Of a stretch of DNA of 64,000 nucleotides, positions 10,838 through 21,611 are shown one piece after another. The stretch is taken from positions 186,001 through 250,000 of the forward strand of contig JADNYV010000019.1 of NCBI GenBank assembly GCA_015501055.1, in the 5' to 3' direction. Every line of letters starts with the position of its first letter. The first letter of the stretch is position 1. Below the pieces are notes generated by a model. The model saw nothing but the letters and a program-made list of their open reading frames with translations, ran no database searches and was not told the DNA's origin. Source of the DNA: Mucidula mucida (lineage: Eukaryota; Basidiomycota; Agaricomycetes; Agaricales; Physalacriaceae). Both the position numbers and the translations under genes were made by a program.

Positions 10838-11339
10838 ATCGGGCGGCATATTTAGAGCACTAGTATCAAAAGGTATACTTATACAAAGTATTTGGCATCA
10901 TTGTGAATGTAGTGGTTTTCAATTTTGTCCTTAGCATATCAGCAACCGTGAGGAGCACTACCAGTGGCGCATTCCTGAAAAGCCTTCAATTATGGTACAG
11001 GAAATTTCAGTTCTGAAAGAATCGCTCGCTTGCTTATTTCCAGAAATTGTCCTGGCTGGGCCAGGTCAACAAACGGAGACCACGCGAGCATTCGAATGTG
11101 TGTAATGTTCTCAGTAAGTCAACCAAACTATCATGGCACCACTGTACCAGACAAGAAATCCACAACTTGGGATACTACCTTCCCCATCTCCCTTTACCTT
11201 TTGGAAGAGGAAGGAACCCCGGGCCTAACGGACACCGCGAGTCACATCGGCACTGAAATAGCGTTCAACAATGATACGCCGTCGTGTCGACGATGATTCC
11301 AGGAGCCGGAGTAGACAAGGAAGATTTCTTCCATTGGTG

Positions 11340-11640
11340 CAAGCTTCATCCTGTGCCATTCAAGAGCCACGGTTCCGAAAAACCCTGCGCACAGGTACGC
11401 CCTCGCCCTTAAATCTCAGGATGCGCATGTTCCATCGTTCGTGCGCTGCGCTAGATGACACTGGGAGCGTCGCTCTGTACTACGAAAATGGTCGTGATAT
11501 GCACCGAGGTATCTGAGCAGGGGTCTATTTAATATCGTCGACAAAGATGTGATTGATCACGATGACGGCTAGACGGACGTTAATGTTGCAGTAATCATTG
11601 GACGGAGTAGCAAACAATTGTGATTAAGAACCGTGGCCGA
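11340..11640 (+). pseudogene. Decayed F-box-like family relic (C-terminal part)
   Basis: Short matches remain to the family C-terminus. DMHRGI is followed by TGA where other copies have Trp (GVWAG), then FNIVDKDVIDHDDG, then TAG again at a Trp position, then TDV. Frames shift between the matches and the N-terminal half is gone. The DMHRGI wording resembles the copy at 16570-17752, so this may be the remnant of its mirror partner. The flank from 10838 to 11340 shows no gene. Confidence 0.65.
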
Positions 11641-11767
11641 CTTGGGAGACTGAAATGAAAAGCAGATTCTGCGTCCTTCGTATAATATTATAGCATCTAT
11701 ACAAGTATCTTCTAGAGGATGATTAGACTACAGGTCATATCAAAAAAATAAACTTACTACTCAAAGA

Positions 11768-13283
11768 TTAGCTAGGAACTGCAGATACCCCACTGCTACC
11801 CTCCGTTTTCTTATTACCATTCTTGGGTTTCTTCGGCTCCCGCTCTTGCCAGACCTTAACCGCGGCTTCATAAGCCTCCCAGACCGCACGGCCAGTGGCC
11901 TCTCCGCCTAGTTCTCCGTCATCGACCAGTTCCAAAGTTTCCTCTTCCTCCTTGCCTTTCCCTTTATCGTCTCGAGGAGGAAGCGAAACCGGAGGTACGC
12001 TCAATTTCACAACGGCACATTCCGCATACAGAGCTCCCGGCTTCAGCACTTCCTCGGGCATTCCAAGCACAGACTTGTCAATGAGCGAGCCTGTTTCTCC
12101 CTCGCCTGGTGGGGGCTTCTCTTTGGAAATGACTTTGAACGGTGTAGGAAGGAAGAGGGCGTGTAAGACAGTCTGCATCGCCGATGCAGGTGTCTTGATG
12201 AAGAGACGGAGAAGAGGCTGTGCAAAGATGTATCTATAAACATGAGATGTCAATTCGCCATGTATTTGTCGTTGAACTTACATCAATACCCCAAGCCACG
12301 ACCAGCCATATGAACTCGTCCAATCCGCATTCAGTAGAGGCGCGATGGTATCGACTCTGCTGATCCCGGGCGACACAGTCACAGCCACGATATTAGACTT
12401 TTGAGCGTTAGAACTCGCCACCGGGATTGAGGTGCTCGTGTTTTCGGTTTTGGGAATCTGAGCGGCGGGCAAAGCATCTAGAACACGCTGAATATGTCGC
12501 GTTAGGATCGTTGTTTTCAACGATCTTGTCCCTTCCGAGAGGAAGATGCTAGACGCAGACGGAGACGCAGAGTTGTCGGAACTGAATGATGAGAAAGAGA
12601 CGGAGAGCCTGGTGGTGGCAGCGGCGGCGTAGAACCGATTGACGACATTGATTATACGGATGTCGCGTTCCACTGGAGCCAAGAGAAGTCCTGGCAAAAG
12701 AGTCGTGATTAAATGGAAAGTGGATAATGAATTGGTCTGCCGCTCAAGCTCGAGGTCGACGTTGTTTGTAGAGAGGAAACTGAAAGGTCCAATGTGCTTG
12801 TATTCGTGCATTAGCAGAAGTGCGTCTATTCTTGAGTTGTCTCCCGACATGAATTTCGTACAAAATTCTTGGATGGCAGAGGGTGATTTCAGGTCGCAAT
12901 GCTCTGCGTATATTTCCTGGTTCGAAGTCGTGGAGCGGAGGAGATCGACAAGAATGGTGGCCTCCGACTCGGGAGATTCAACATCGCCATCGGTGAGCGC
13001 TATTATATGGGCGCCTCGTTGAGCCAGACTCTGCATTGTCGTAAGGCCTAAAGGTGAAAATGCTCCCTGCGTGCAACATGAATAGTAGGGTTTGTTAACG
13101 GCACAAGACACGTACCGTCATCAGAATAACACGCGCGTGCAAATCTCTGTCTCTGCCTGTTGTTCTGCCTTGTGAAAAGGCGCGAATGGCCAGCACTCCT
13201 GCAAACCCAAGGACAAGATGGCGCACATGACTCGACGGAAAATATGGAGAATTGAAGGCCGCCTCAAGGATCGTCAAAACCAT
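11768..13283 (-). CDS. Short-chain dehydrogenase-like (SDR fold) protein
   Basis: Exons 13283-13116, 13066-12282 and 12233-11768 join in frame across introns of 49 and 48 bp to 472 residues. An N-terminal hydrophobic segment (VRHLVLGFAGVLAIRAF) suggests membrane anchoring. The Rossmann start is spliced across intron 1 (ARVILMTGAFSPLGLTTMQS, then LAQRGAHIIALT), fitting the SDR TGxxxxxG pattern. An acidic residue pair (HCDL) sits where SDRs bind the adenine ring. The usual YxxxK catalytic pair is not obvious: around SEGTRSLKTTILTRHIQRVL a Lys is present but no Tyr four residues before it. This agrees with the DUF1776-like fungal SDR relatives I recall. The C-terminus is Glu/Lys-rich. It sits at the centre of the inverted repeat. 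Confidence 0.75.
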
Positions 13284-13467
13284 TCTGGTGGTAGTAAAGC
13301 AAGGAACAAATTGATGCGTGGTGACACTGATCTCGGTGAGTTTGACCCGGCAGGCATTCCTCCTCTTCCGGTTACTTCGACTTCAAAGCACGCAACACAG
13401 TAGTCAAACGTGAGTACAATAGTTATACAGCATGAACCCGCTAATATACATATATCATACCTCCAGA

Positions 13468-14713
13468 TTAATTCATCGAGACCAAAGACGCGCGACGCCC
13501 TCCGCTTCGAGTAGTACGCTTCGGCATTGCTTTCAAAGGCCGAACCTCTTCCATGGCCTCCATGGCCTCTGATTGTTTGACCGCAATTTCCGCACGCCCG
13601 GCCATCTTCCTCGTCTTCATCGGCCTGCCTTCATCAGGTACCAATCCATTCTCCTCGCACCAAGTCGTATAAACTCCTCTGCACTGATTCCGATGCTTGT
13701 TCCAGTTCCCAGGGTAAAACTCTACTGCATCCTTCTTCAGCGCTTTTGGGTTTCGCACTTTGGCCTCCCGATCCTTCCGCGGTCCTTCCAGCTTGATATG
13801 TTTCGAGCAGCCGCGGCACTGGACCTCCCAACGCTGAAGGGAGCCCTTGACGATCCACATATCGGCATTCATGTAAGATATTCTCTCTTCACGGTTGAGA
13901 TGGTGGTCTAGCTCGCCGAGCATCTGTAGTTGTTGCGGCCCCGGTTGTAATGACGAATAGAACTCGTGAAGGTGTGCACGTTTCTGTTGCATGTCACCGA
14001 CAGACGATAAGATGATGGCGAGTCGGGATTCCTTGCATTGAATTGGGGCGGATGGAGTTACGATCTTTGTACGACGCTTCGGACTTGGAGCGCTTCATAG
14101 TCATGCTCGAAGGAGGAGTTTGAGGTGCCTGCACCTCAATGGGCGTGCTCGCGTCTATGAGTTCATTGACGTCACTTATGCGACTTCGTTTCCGAGGCGT
14201 GCTGAAACTGTTTAGTTAATTCGAACAATACGAAGGACACACTTCACGTACTCCGGTGAAGAGATGCAACTCCGTTTTCCCAATTTAATGGGTTCTTCAT
14301 CTTCCAGACCCCTATTGTCCTCACTCAATCCGCGGTTATCAAAGAACAGTGAAAGTCACGTACTCGTCTTGGAAACCACCTTCATCTTCTCGCTTATTGT
14401 ATGTATCAAGGTCGGCATCTTCACTGCTCTCCTCCATCAGACCACGTTTCTCCCCATTGGACGCGCGCCCAGCAAAGTTGTTCGACTCTGAAGAGCTTGA
14501 CCCATAGAGCACCTCCGTCAGACGCGTCTTGAAACACTCCTTGAGCCTCATTTCGCGTCGATCGTACCAATCAGCAGCCACCGGGGCTGGCGACGGACCA
14601 TGATACCTCATGGACACTGCATACCGCGAATACGCGCCAAACCCGTCGGTATCGCCACTGTATCCATAATAGAGGCCGGAGTAGGTACCCTCGATGGTGT
14701 AAAGACCCGACAT
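13468..14713 (-). CDS. Unknown protein with CxxC...HxxxxC zinc-like motif
   Basis: The start is MSGLYTIEGTYSGLYYGYSG at 14713. Introns after FQDE (about 40 bp) and after CISSPE (about 50 bp) join to TPRKRSRISDVNELIDASTP. The last part reads SPKRRTKIVTPSAPIQCKES, then a helical stretch and QCRGCSKHIKLEG...NWNKHRNQC, ending at 13468. The frame changes between TPPSSMT and SPKRR (about 14090-14110). It can be bridged by one more small intron or by a one-base correction; I cannot tell which. The CxxC and His/Cys spacing resembles a zinc-binding module, and basic patches suggest a nuclear DNA-binding role. This is inference; the family is not recognised. Confidence 0.6.
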
Positions 14714-15197
14714 GACACAGAAGGAAACGAAGGAATGGGGTGAATGCCACCGGGGAATTCACGAAAGAGTGTGGTCGTTGTGGGGGAAGTGACCAGCAAG
14801 TCTTTGGCCTTTATAGCTTGATGGGAGCCATTTCCGCCCTTTGATTATGAGCATTTACCGGGAGTCAACAGATGCAACTCCTTTCGTTGTTTGTTGAAGC
14901 ATAATGATGCATTCAAGCACGACTCCTCGAAGGATGTGTTCCGTGCGCTATTAGACGTTGACCGGTCGACCGTTCATTGATCTATAATGGGGTGAATCCC
15001 TTTTTGGTAGGAGTTTTAGTTACCGGAGTGGCGTAGAATGCCTTTGTTCTTCAGTGGCACCCTCAATCTCTATGATCGTCCCCCCAATAAATCGAATAGG
15101 TAATGCAATTCTACACTGCGATGGAATAATTTGAACAACTGATGATAGTTTTCTAAGTCTGAGTCTGATCGCGCTCAAGAGGTTGATACCTCCCGAA

Positions 15198-16334
15198 TCA
15201 CAGGCGGCATTTACGAACCTCGTTCTCCCAATCGCGTCCAAACGCGGCCTCCCATTGCTCGCATAGCTCCTCCCATGCGGCAGGACTGACGTCCGTCCAG
15301 CCATCGTCGTCTTTGACTGCTTTAATGTGAACAACATCAAATCGGTCACCCGCCCAGGCTCCTCGATGGTCCCATGTCACATGCTTGCCGGGATAAGGCG
15401 ACCACATAATGCGTGCTAGAAGGACACTCCCGACTGACATGTAGTACCGCGATGCATCAGTCCCCGACTGCAGAGCAAATGCATTCTGGCAAACATAAAC
15501 CTTCTTCGAAAGGTTGCGCAAGACAAAGGAGCCGGGACTTTCGAGGTCGTATATCGAGTACCCCTCGCGTATCAGGTTGAGCCAAGCGGAGAAATCGTAG
15601 TTGTACAATGGCAAGGATTTCGGCAAGTCATTCGGAGGATCCAAAGCACGCCTGGTTTCTATCATCTCGTCCAGATATTGAAGATATAAGGGGTTCAGTA
15701 CCTCGAGTTTGCAACGGTAGGCAAACTCGTGTTGAGGAGGCCATCGCAAATCCCGAAGGCTTCGACTGCATTCGTAGAGCAGGTCGGGGATGCGAGGTGC
15801 TGGCTCGTTGGACATGGGAAAGGGATATGATGCTTTCAGCTTCTCGACTGCATCCTCACTGATAAGACCCTTGGGCAAGTATCCTGCGTTCCTGCCTATG
15901 CAAATAAGACGGTCACCGCTCCAATCATGGGCGTGACGGATGTAGTCCACGAACAGCGCTTTATAGTGAGAGACTCCGATCCTCCAGAAGTGCGAAGCAG
16001 TTAAGCACAACGCGACAACATCCAAGGGGTCGCGTAGTTCTGCAAAGATGGCATTGTGCAGTTCGCGGGGCAAGTCACATATGCCAGTTCTACTCGTGCA
16101 ATAATCAATAAGCGCGAAAACATGTTTCGTTTAGCTGTAGACGTACTGGGAAGACTTATATTTGCGAGCCTCTGTGTACGGCTGCCCCTCCAAGGGATCT
16201 TTGGGGAATTCAATACCAGCTGAGGCAACCAGCTCAGCGAGACGAGCGCATTCTTCGAAGAACTCTCCAAATGTTCCTAAGGAGCCTATACAGACCCCCT
16301 TGTCAATGTTGGCAATAAAGAAGGTCTCCCCCAT
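15198..16334 (-). CDS. F-box-like family protein, copy E
   Basis: Exon 1 16334-16147 starts MGETFFIANIDKGVC, the most divergent N-terminus of the set. Intron 16146-16090 (57 bp) carries an in-frame TAA. Exon 2 16089-15198 completes 359 residues. The F-box-like segment is CDLPRELHNAIFAELRDPLD..FWRIG. The C-terminal block is complete (FVLRNLSKKVYVCQNAFAL, YYMSVGSVLLARIMW, AGDRFDVVHIKAVKDDDG, WTDVSPAAWEEL). No lesion is seen. It lies on the right side of the repeat centre and has no obvious mirror partner. Confidence 0.75.
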
Positions 16335-16443
16335 CGTCGGTAGAGATATTGGCGGTGCTGGTTCGGTCAAGGCTTGGTAGACGCGGTGCGAGGGCGAGAC
16401 AGGGAGAGTCGTTCACTTTGAAGTCCGACGCGGCTGCCGGCTC

Positions 16444-16449
16444 CACGTG
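16444..16449. promoter_or_regulatory. CACGTG box upstream of copy E
   Basis: Palindromic CACGTG in CTCCACGTGGTC, 110 bp from the - strand start codon at 16334. Confidence 0.45.
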
Positions 16450-16569
16450 GTCAAAATTGCAAGATCGCGTTATTAGCCTTGTTTTACATAGGACATGGTA
16501 CATGGAAAATTCACGTCGCCAAGATGCTCATGCCTTTGGACCAGTTCGCCTGCCGCCATGATGTGCTCC

Positions 16570-17752
16570 TCAATCACAACTTCTGCTTACGAACAACTGC
16601 CTGCCAGTCATCCTCAACTCAGACTCCCATATCTCCTCGAGCTCCTTCCTTGCTGCAGCACTAACGTCCGTCCAACCATCACCATCTTCCATCGCGTCGA
16701 TATCGACCACGTCAAACCGATCACCCGCCCAGATGCCTCGGTGCATATCATGGCTTCTAGAATACGTCATGCACATGCCAGGATCACTCGACCACGCAAT
16801 GCGCGCCAAGACAAGGCTCCCAAACGACATATGGTACACCGATGAACTACCGTTCCTTGGCAAAGCAAGTGCGCTTTCGAGAACGAAGACCTTTTTCGAG
16901 AGGTTGCGCAAGGCGCGAGGCTTCCTGGGATCATCGCTGCTCGAAGCCTGTGGCAGCTCCATGTCGCGCCAAGCAGAGAAATCGTATTTGTACCGCGGCA
17001 GCCAGTCGTTCGAAGGTTCATCATCAACCGGGCAAAATTTCGCTATGGCTGCGGCATCTTCAGGATCCTCAAAAACTGGTCGTGGCCAAGTTCTAGGCGG
17101 ACGGGCCCATGGATTCCAATCTTCAAGCGTGCAGCGGTTACAGAACTTGGAGGTCGGCCAGCGGACGTCGGAAATGCTTCGACTGGGATAAATGACGATG
17201 TGCCTCATTTCGCTGGCGTCGTAGTCGTAGTCGTAACAGAATTCCTCCTTCATCATCTCTAGTTCTGCATCAGTGAAGAGACCTTCAGGACAGTCTGTGG
17301 CGTAATCGCCCATGCAGATGAGACGGTCGCCGCGCCAATCTTGGCAGTCACCAGCGTGTGCTATGTATAGGGCTTTGAAATGAGGGAGGCCGATCCTCCA
17401 GAAGTATGAAGCGGTCAAACAAAACGCGAAAACGTCCACTGGGTCGTCTATGTCGGCAAAGATCATATTCTGCAGCTCGCATGGTAGGTCACATAGGCCT
17501 GTTCTACTTGCACCGTAAGGGGCATTGCCAACATTCAAATAGCTGTAGCACGCACTGGGAAGGCTCAAGCTTTTCAGCGTTCTTAAAAGGCTGCCCATGT
17601 AAAGGGTCTTCTGGGAACTTGACGCCGGACGAAGAGATGAGTTTGAGTATAGAAGCAGCTTCGTCTCCACCATGAAAGGACTCCCCAAATTTACCTGGGC
17701 ACCCTAAACAGATTCTCCTGTCAACGTTGTAAATGTCCCAGTACTGGCCCAT
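16570..17752 (-). CDS. F-box-like family protein, copy F (shifted C-terminus)
   Basis: Exon 1 17752-17556 (MGQYWDIYNVDRRICLG), intron 17555-17504 (52 bp), exon 2 17503-16570; 376 residues as read. The F-box-like segment is CDLPCELQNMIFADIDDPVD..FWRIG. The block LRNLSKKVFVLESALALP, YHMSFGSLVLARIAW, HRGIWAGDRFDVVDIDAME and GWTDVSAAARKELEEIW is intact. After WESE the frame slips: as read it ends LRMTGRQLFVSRSCD, while one extra base would restore the family ending (DDWQAVVRKQKL). This is a one-base loss near the C-terminus, real or a sequence error. There is no CACGTG upstream, only AACGTG near 17793. Confidence 0.7.
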
Positions 17753-17994
17753 TGTGGGCAGGAATCGTGCTGGTGTTGGTGAAGGTGCTGAAAACGTGCC
17801 GTCGCCGCATGTCTGTTGGCCCTACGTTCCAAACCTGACCAGAGGACGTACAAGGCTAAATCGCAGATAATGATTGACCTTCTTATTCCTAGCCAGATAT
17901 AGTGCCTTGTGGGATGCGCTATGGATATAGTCAAGCAAAAAAACCAATATATATGAAACTACATGATTCAACGATTCTTCTACTTATTTTAGGT

Positions 17995-18140
17995 CTTTCG
18001 CATCACAACTGGCTCTTACGGACGAAGTCCTGCCAGTCACTTCAAAGCTCAGACTCCCATATCTCCTCGAGCTGCAGCGCTAACATCTGTCCACTGATCC
18101 TCGCGTTCGACTATATATACGGTGGTGATGTCGAGTATAA
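17995..18140 (-). pseudogene. Decayed F-box-like relic (last ~40 codons)
   Basis: The reverse complement reads TTVYIVEREDQWTDVSAAA and then, after a small deletion, pieces of the family ending (DWQDFVRKSQL, TGA). Its 3' flank (TACATGATTCAACGATTCTTC) matches the 3' flank of A', so it derives from an A-type copy. Everything upstream of the last block is missing. Confidence 0.7.
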
Positions 18141-18292
18141 AACAAATAACTTTGTAGATGTGCTACTGGTAGTGCTCCTCACAATCGCAAATAAAAGTCT
18201 ACAGGACCAAAATGCCTACTCATACTTTGGATATATACTTTTTGTACGAGTACATGAAAACGGCTCTAAAGATACTTCTAGGAAGGCTTGGA

Positions 18293-19471
18293 TCACAAGC
18301 CCGATTCACGAACCTCAGCCTGCCATTGCCTAGCCCCGAACACCTCCTTCCATATTTGGCGCATCTGCTTCCTCGCTGCGGTGCTGACGTCGGTCCAACC
18401 TTCCGCTTGTTCCACCGCGTCGAGATTGACAATGTCAAACCGATCACCCGCCCAAATTCCCCGGCAGAGGTCGTCGTCATTTGCTGTGCCCAAGCTAAGA
18501 TCGGTGGACCAGGCGATGCGCAATATAAGAAGGCTCCCAAAAGACATATAGTAAGGTTGCACATCCCTACTCTCGGCCTCATCCTCCTCCGCATCCTCTT
18601 CTCCCGAGTCGTCCTCTGCATCCTCATCCTCATCCTCCTTTTGCAAAAGAAGCGCGTCGTCGCGAACATAAACCTTCTTTGAAAGGTTGCGCAAGATGCA
18701 GGGCCTTTCGAGGTTATGGACTCTCGGCAGGTCGCATAGCTTGATCCAGGCGGAGAAGTCGTACTTGTACAGAGGCAGGTACGCGTCGTCGTCCCTTCCG
18801 TAAGCGTCTCCGGATTTTTTCCGGAACAAAGGGTTCCGCCTGTTCAGCGCACAGCGCTCTCTGAAATCCCAGGCCATTGGCCATTTCACTTTATAATCCC
18901 GTTCACTGAACTGACAAAGGAGCGAGAAGATGCCGACATCCTCTTCACCGAAGAGATCAAAATAAGAATCCTCTAATCTCTCGACAACTTCCTTGCTGAT
19001 AAGTCCCTCGGGACAATCGTCAGACGAATCGCCGAGGCAAATAAGACGGGCACCACTCCAGTCCTTGGCGCGCCCGAGGTAGTCAGAGTACAGGGCTTTG
19101 AAATGAGATACGCCAATCCTCCAAAAGTGCGAAGCGGTCAAACAGAAGGCGAAGACATCGACAGGGTCGCTCAATTCCGCAAAGATTGCATTCTGGAGCT
19201 CGTGCGGTAGGTCACATAACCCTGTTCTATTCACAATAAGCGAGCAAGTAAGAGGCAGGAACTCTGGAAGATACCTTGTAGACTTGTATTTCCGTGCCTC
19301 TTCGTAAGGCTGGCCCTCCAAGGGATCTTTGGGGAACGTAAAACAAGCCGTCGAGATGAGCTTGACAATTCGAGCGGCTTCGCTTCCTGACAGAAAGAAT
19401 TCCGGAAATTTTCCCAAGTGCCCCAAAGACACCCCCTTGTCTACATTGAAAATATCCCAGTATTGTCCCAT
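18293..19471 (-). CDS. F-box-like family protein, copy C' (mirror of C)
   Basis: The start is MGQYWDIFNVDKGVSLG at 19471. Exon 1 19471-19275, 48-bp intron 19274-19227 (a multiple of three, no stop), exon 2 19226-18293; 376 residues, no lesion. The F-box-like segment is CDLPHELQNAIFAELSDPVD..FWRIG. The linker FGEEDVGIFSLLCQFSERD and KVKWPMAWDFRERCAL are near-identical to copy C. An acidic insert (KEDEDEDAEDDSGEEDAEED) separates VYVRDDALLLQ from YYMSFGSLL and differs in length and order from the insert in C. The C-terminal block is complete, ending EVRESGL. Confidence 0.75.
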   Translation of the reverse strand: MGQYWDIFNVDKGVSLGHLGKFPEFFLSGSEAARIVKLISTACFTFPKDPLEGQPYEEARKYKSTRYLPEFLPLTCSLIVNRTGLCDLPHELQNAIFAELSDPVDVFAFCLTASHFWRIGVSHFKALYSDYLGRAKDWSGARLICLGDSSDDCPEGLISKEVVERLEDSYFDLFGEEDVGIFSLLCQFSERDYKVKWPMAWDFRERCALNRRNPLFRKKSGDAYGRDDDAYLPLYKYDFSAWIKLCDLPRVHNLERPCILRNLSKKVYVRDDALLLQKEDEDEDAEDDSGEEDAEEDEAESRDVQPYYMSFGSLLILRIAWSTDLSLGTANDDDLCRGIWAGDRFDIVNLDAVEQAEGWTDVSTAARKQMRQIWKEVFGARQWQAEVRESGL

Positions 19472-19557
19472 TGTAGGCGGAGATAGTGATGGTGTTAGAG
19501 AGGGCGACAAGACATGTGACACCCGGAACAAAGGAAATGGCCCGATCATCATACAAT

Positions 19558-19563
19558 CACGTG
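19558..19563. promoter_or_regulatory. CACGTG box upstream of copy C'
   Basis: Palindromic CACGTG in CAATCACGTGCTC, 87 bp from the - strand start at 19471. Confidence 0.5.
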
Positions 19564-20010
19564 CTCTATCGTAACGCTCGCAATGTCACACTAATTGTGG
19601 CCCTACTCAACCCAAAGGAAAGAGATGGAGGGGATGACAATGCACATTTAGCCCATACAGACGATATGACTTGCCTGTAGTAGAGTAGTAAGAGTGTGTA
19701 ACTGAGGGGCAACGAAATGTGAATGGTTTCCACCGGAACAAGTTCCTTGCGGCCCACAGTGACTTTTACAATGCTGATGCCGACCACAATCCCCTATGTC
19801 TCTCAGTTCAAAGATGGCGGAGTGTACTTCCGTTTTCTATTGTAATCTTATGGACCGTGGACACCATGCACCACTCTCATGGGTGGTTGGCCCTTGGGCA
19901 GTGAGGTCAAGGAAAAGGAGCGTAGAGTTGACTTTGAGGGACAAGAGAAATACCATTACAGTGAATACTTTCTCCTACGTAGTAGATATGACAGCCTTGA
20001 CACCCACGAA

Positions 20011-21190
20011 TCACAACTCCCATCGACGAACATCACGTTCCTAACCATTCCCATAGCTATCCTCCCACATCTCCTCTAGCTGCTTCTTTGCTGCAGCACT
20101 GACATCCGTCCAGTCATCGTCATGTTCTATTGCTTCAATGTTGACTATATCGAACCGGTCACCCGCCCAGACCCCTCGGTGCAGATCATGATCAGTCGCG
20201 TACTGCATGGCCATGCCGCGATCGTTCGACCAAGCAATGCTGCTAGAATGAGACTCCCAAACGACATGTAGTAAACCGATGTACGAGCGTCGTCCGATTT
20301 CAAGGCGAGTGCATCCCGACGAACGTAAACCTTCTTTGAAAGGTTACGCAAGATGCAAGGTCCCTTGTGCTCAGAACGCTCTCGATGCTCGGCACTTTTC
20401 AAGGAGCGGGTTTCCGAGAGATCGAGCCAAGCTTTGAAATCGTACTTGTACAAAGGCAGGTACTTTGGCAAGTCGTTCACGGGTCCATCATCCTGCAAAG
20501 AGATCCCGCGCTTCTTTCGTGACTCCCGATATTCACGAGACAAGGGATTCCATTCATTGAGCTTGCAGCGCGGGGTGAAGGAATACGTGGGCCATTGGCT
20601 CTGCCTCTCGCGGAGGCCTTGACTGAATTCACTGAGGAGTTCGTAAAAGTTGCGTGGCTCGTCGTCAAAGTAGTAACTGTATGACGCTTCCAATTCCTCG
20701 AAACGTTTATTGCTGATGAGACCCTCTGGCCAATCGTCTGCGTAATCGCCCATGCAGATTAGCCGATCGCCACTCCAATCCTCGGCGTGGCGGATGTGAT
20801 CCATGTACAGAGCTTTGTAGTGATAGAGTCCAACTCTCCAGAAGTGCGAAGCGGTCAAGAAGAACGCGACAACATCTACGGGGTCGCGTAATTCTGCAAA
20901 TATCGCATCGTGGAGCTCGCATGGTAGATCACATATGCCTGTTCTACTCCCCAATAAGCACGCAACGAGAACTCGGATAGCTGTGACACGTACTGGGAGG
21001 ACTTGCGCTTCCGAGCCTCTTTGTAGGGTTGCCCTTCCAAGGGATCCTTGGGGAATTGGACACTAGACGAAGATAGTAGCTTGACGAGAGAGGCAGCCGC
21101 TCCTCCTTCAGTAAACGCCTGACCGAATTTCCCTAATGAGCCTGTGCGCATCCCCTTGTCGATGTTGAAAATGGTCCAGAATTGTCCCAT
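20011..21190 (-). pseudogene. F-box-like family copy B', two lesions
   Basis: Exon 1 21190-20994 (MGQFWTIFNIDKGMRTG), intron 20993-20944, then exon 2 with CDLPCELHDAIFAELRDPVD and an intact LRNLSKKVYVRRDALAL. After MSFGSLILA the frame slips at about 20238: GCAGCATT is present where relatives read GCACGCATT, so one base is missing. In the restored frame the C-terminal block continues (HRGVWAGDRFDIVNIEAIEH, WTDVSAAAKKQLEEMW) but hits TAG at 20043-20041, at the conserved Trp of the ending. The family stop would be at 20013-20011. Two independent lesions make this a likely pseudogene, although the last lesion removes only about ten residues. It is the mirror partner of copy B. Confidence 0.7.
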
Positions 21191-21268
21191 TGTGGAGCGA
21201 AAAAGTGATGGTGGTAGTTAAAAGAGTCTGATCATGGCTGCGACAACAAAAAATGGAAACCGCAGAGT

Positions 21269-21274
21269 CACGTG
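21269..21274. promoter_or_regulatory. CACGTG box upstream of copy B'
   Basis: Palindromic CACGTG in GAGTCACGTGGCC, 79 bp from the start at 21190. The matching site before copy B is GGCCACGTGACT, the reverse complement of this core. Confidence 0.5.
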
Positions 21275-21611
21275 GCCGATCTACAACGCGCGAGTCGCGA
21301 CGTTTGTTTACTTATAGGCATATGGCACCTGTGGTCCAGCGACGCCATCGAAAGTTGCGAAGTTCTATGAAAGCAGGTGTTGGAAACGTGCGGCCGGTTG
21401 CGCTTGAGCCACCAACGTTTTAGATCTGACCAGTCGGCGGCGTACAAGGCTACATAATAGATAGTACCAGGTTCACATTGGTCGACTTAGTTGAATTTTA
21501 ATAGTCAGAACGCAATATGATGCCTATGTACTATGCAAACAATGGAGAAATAACAACGATATACGCGGTAGTACTACATGATTCAACAATTCTTCTACTT
21601 GGTCTTTCACA

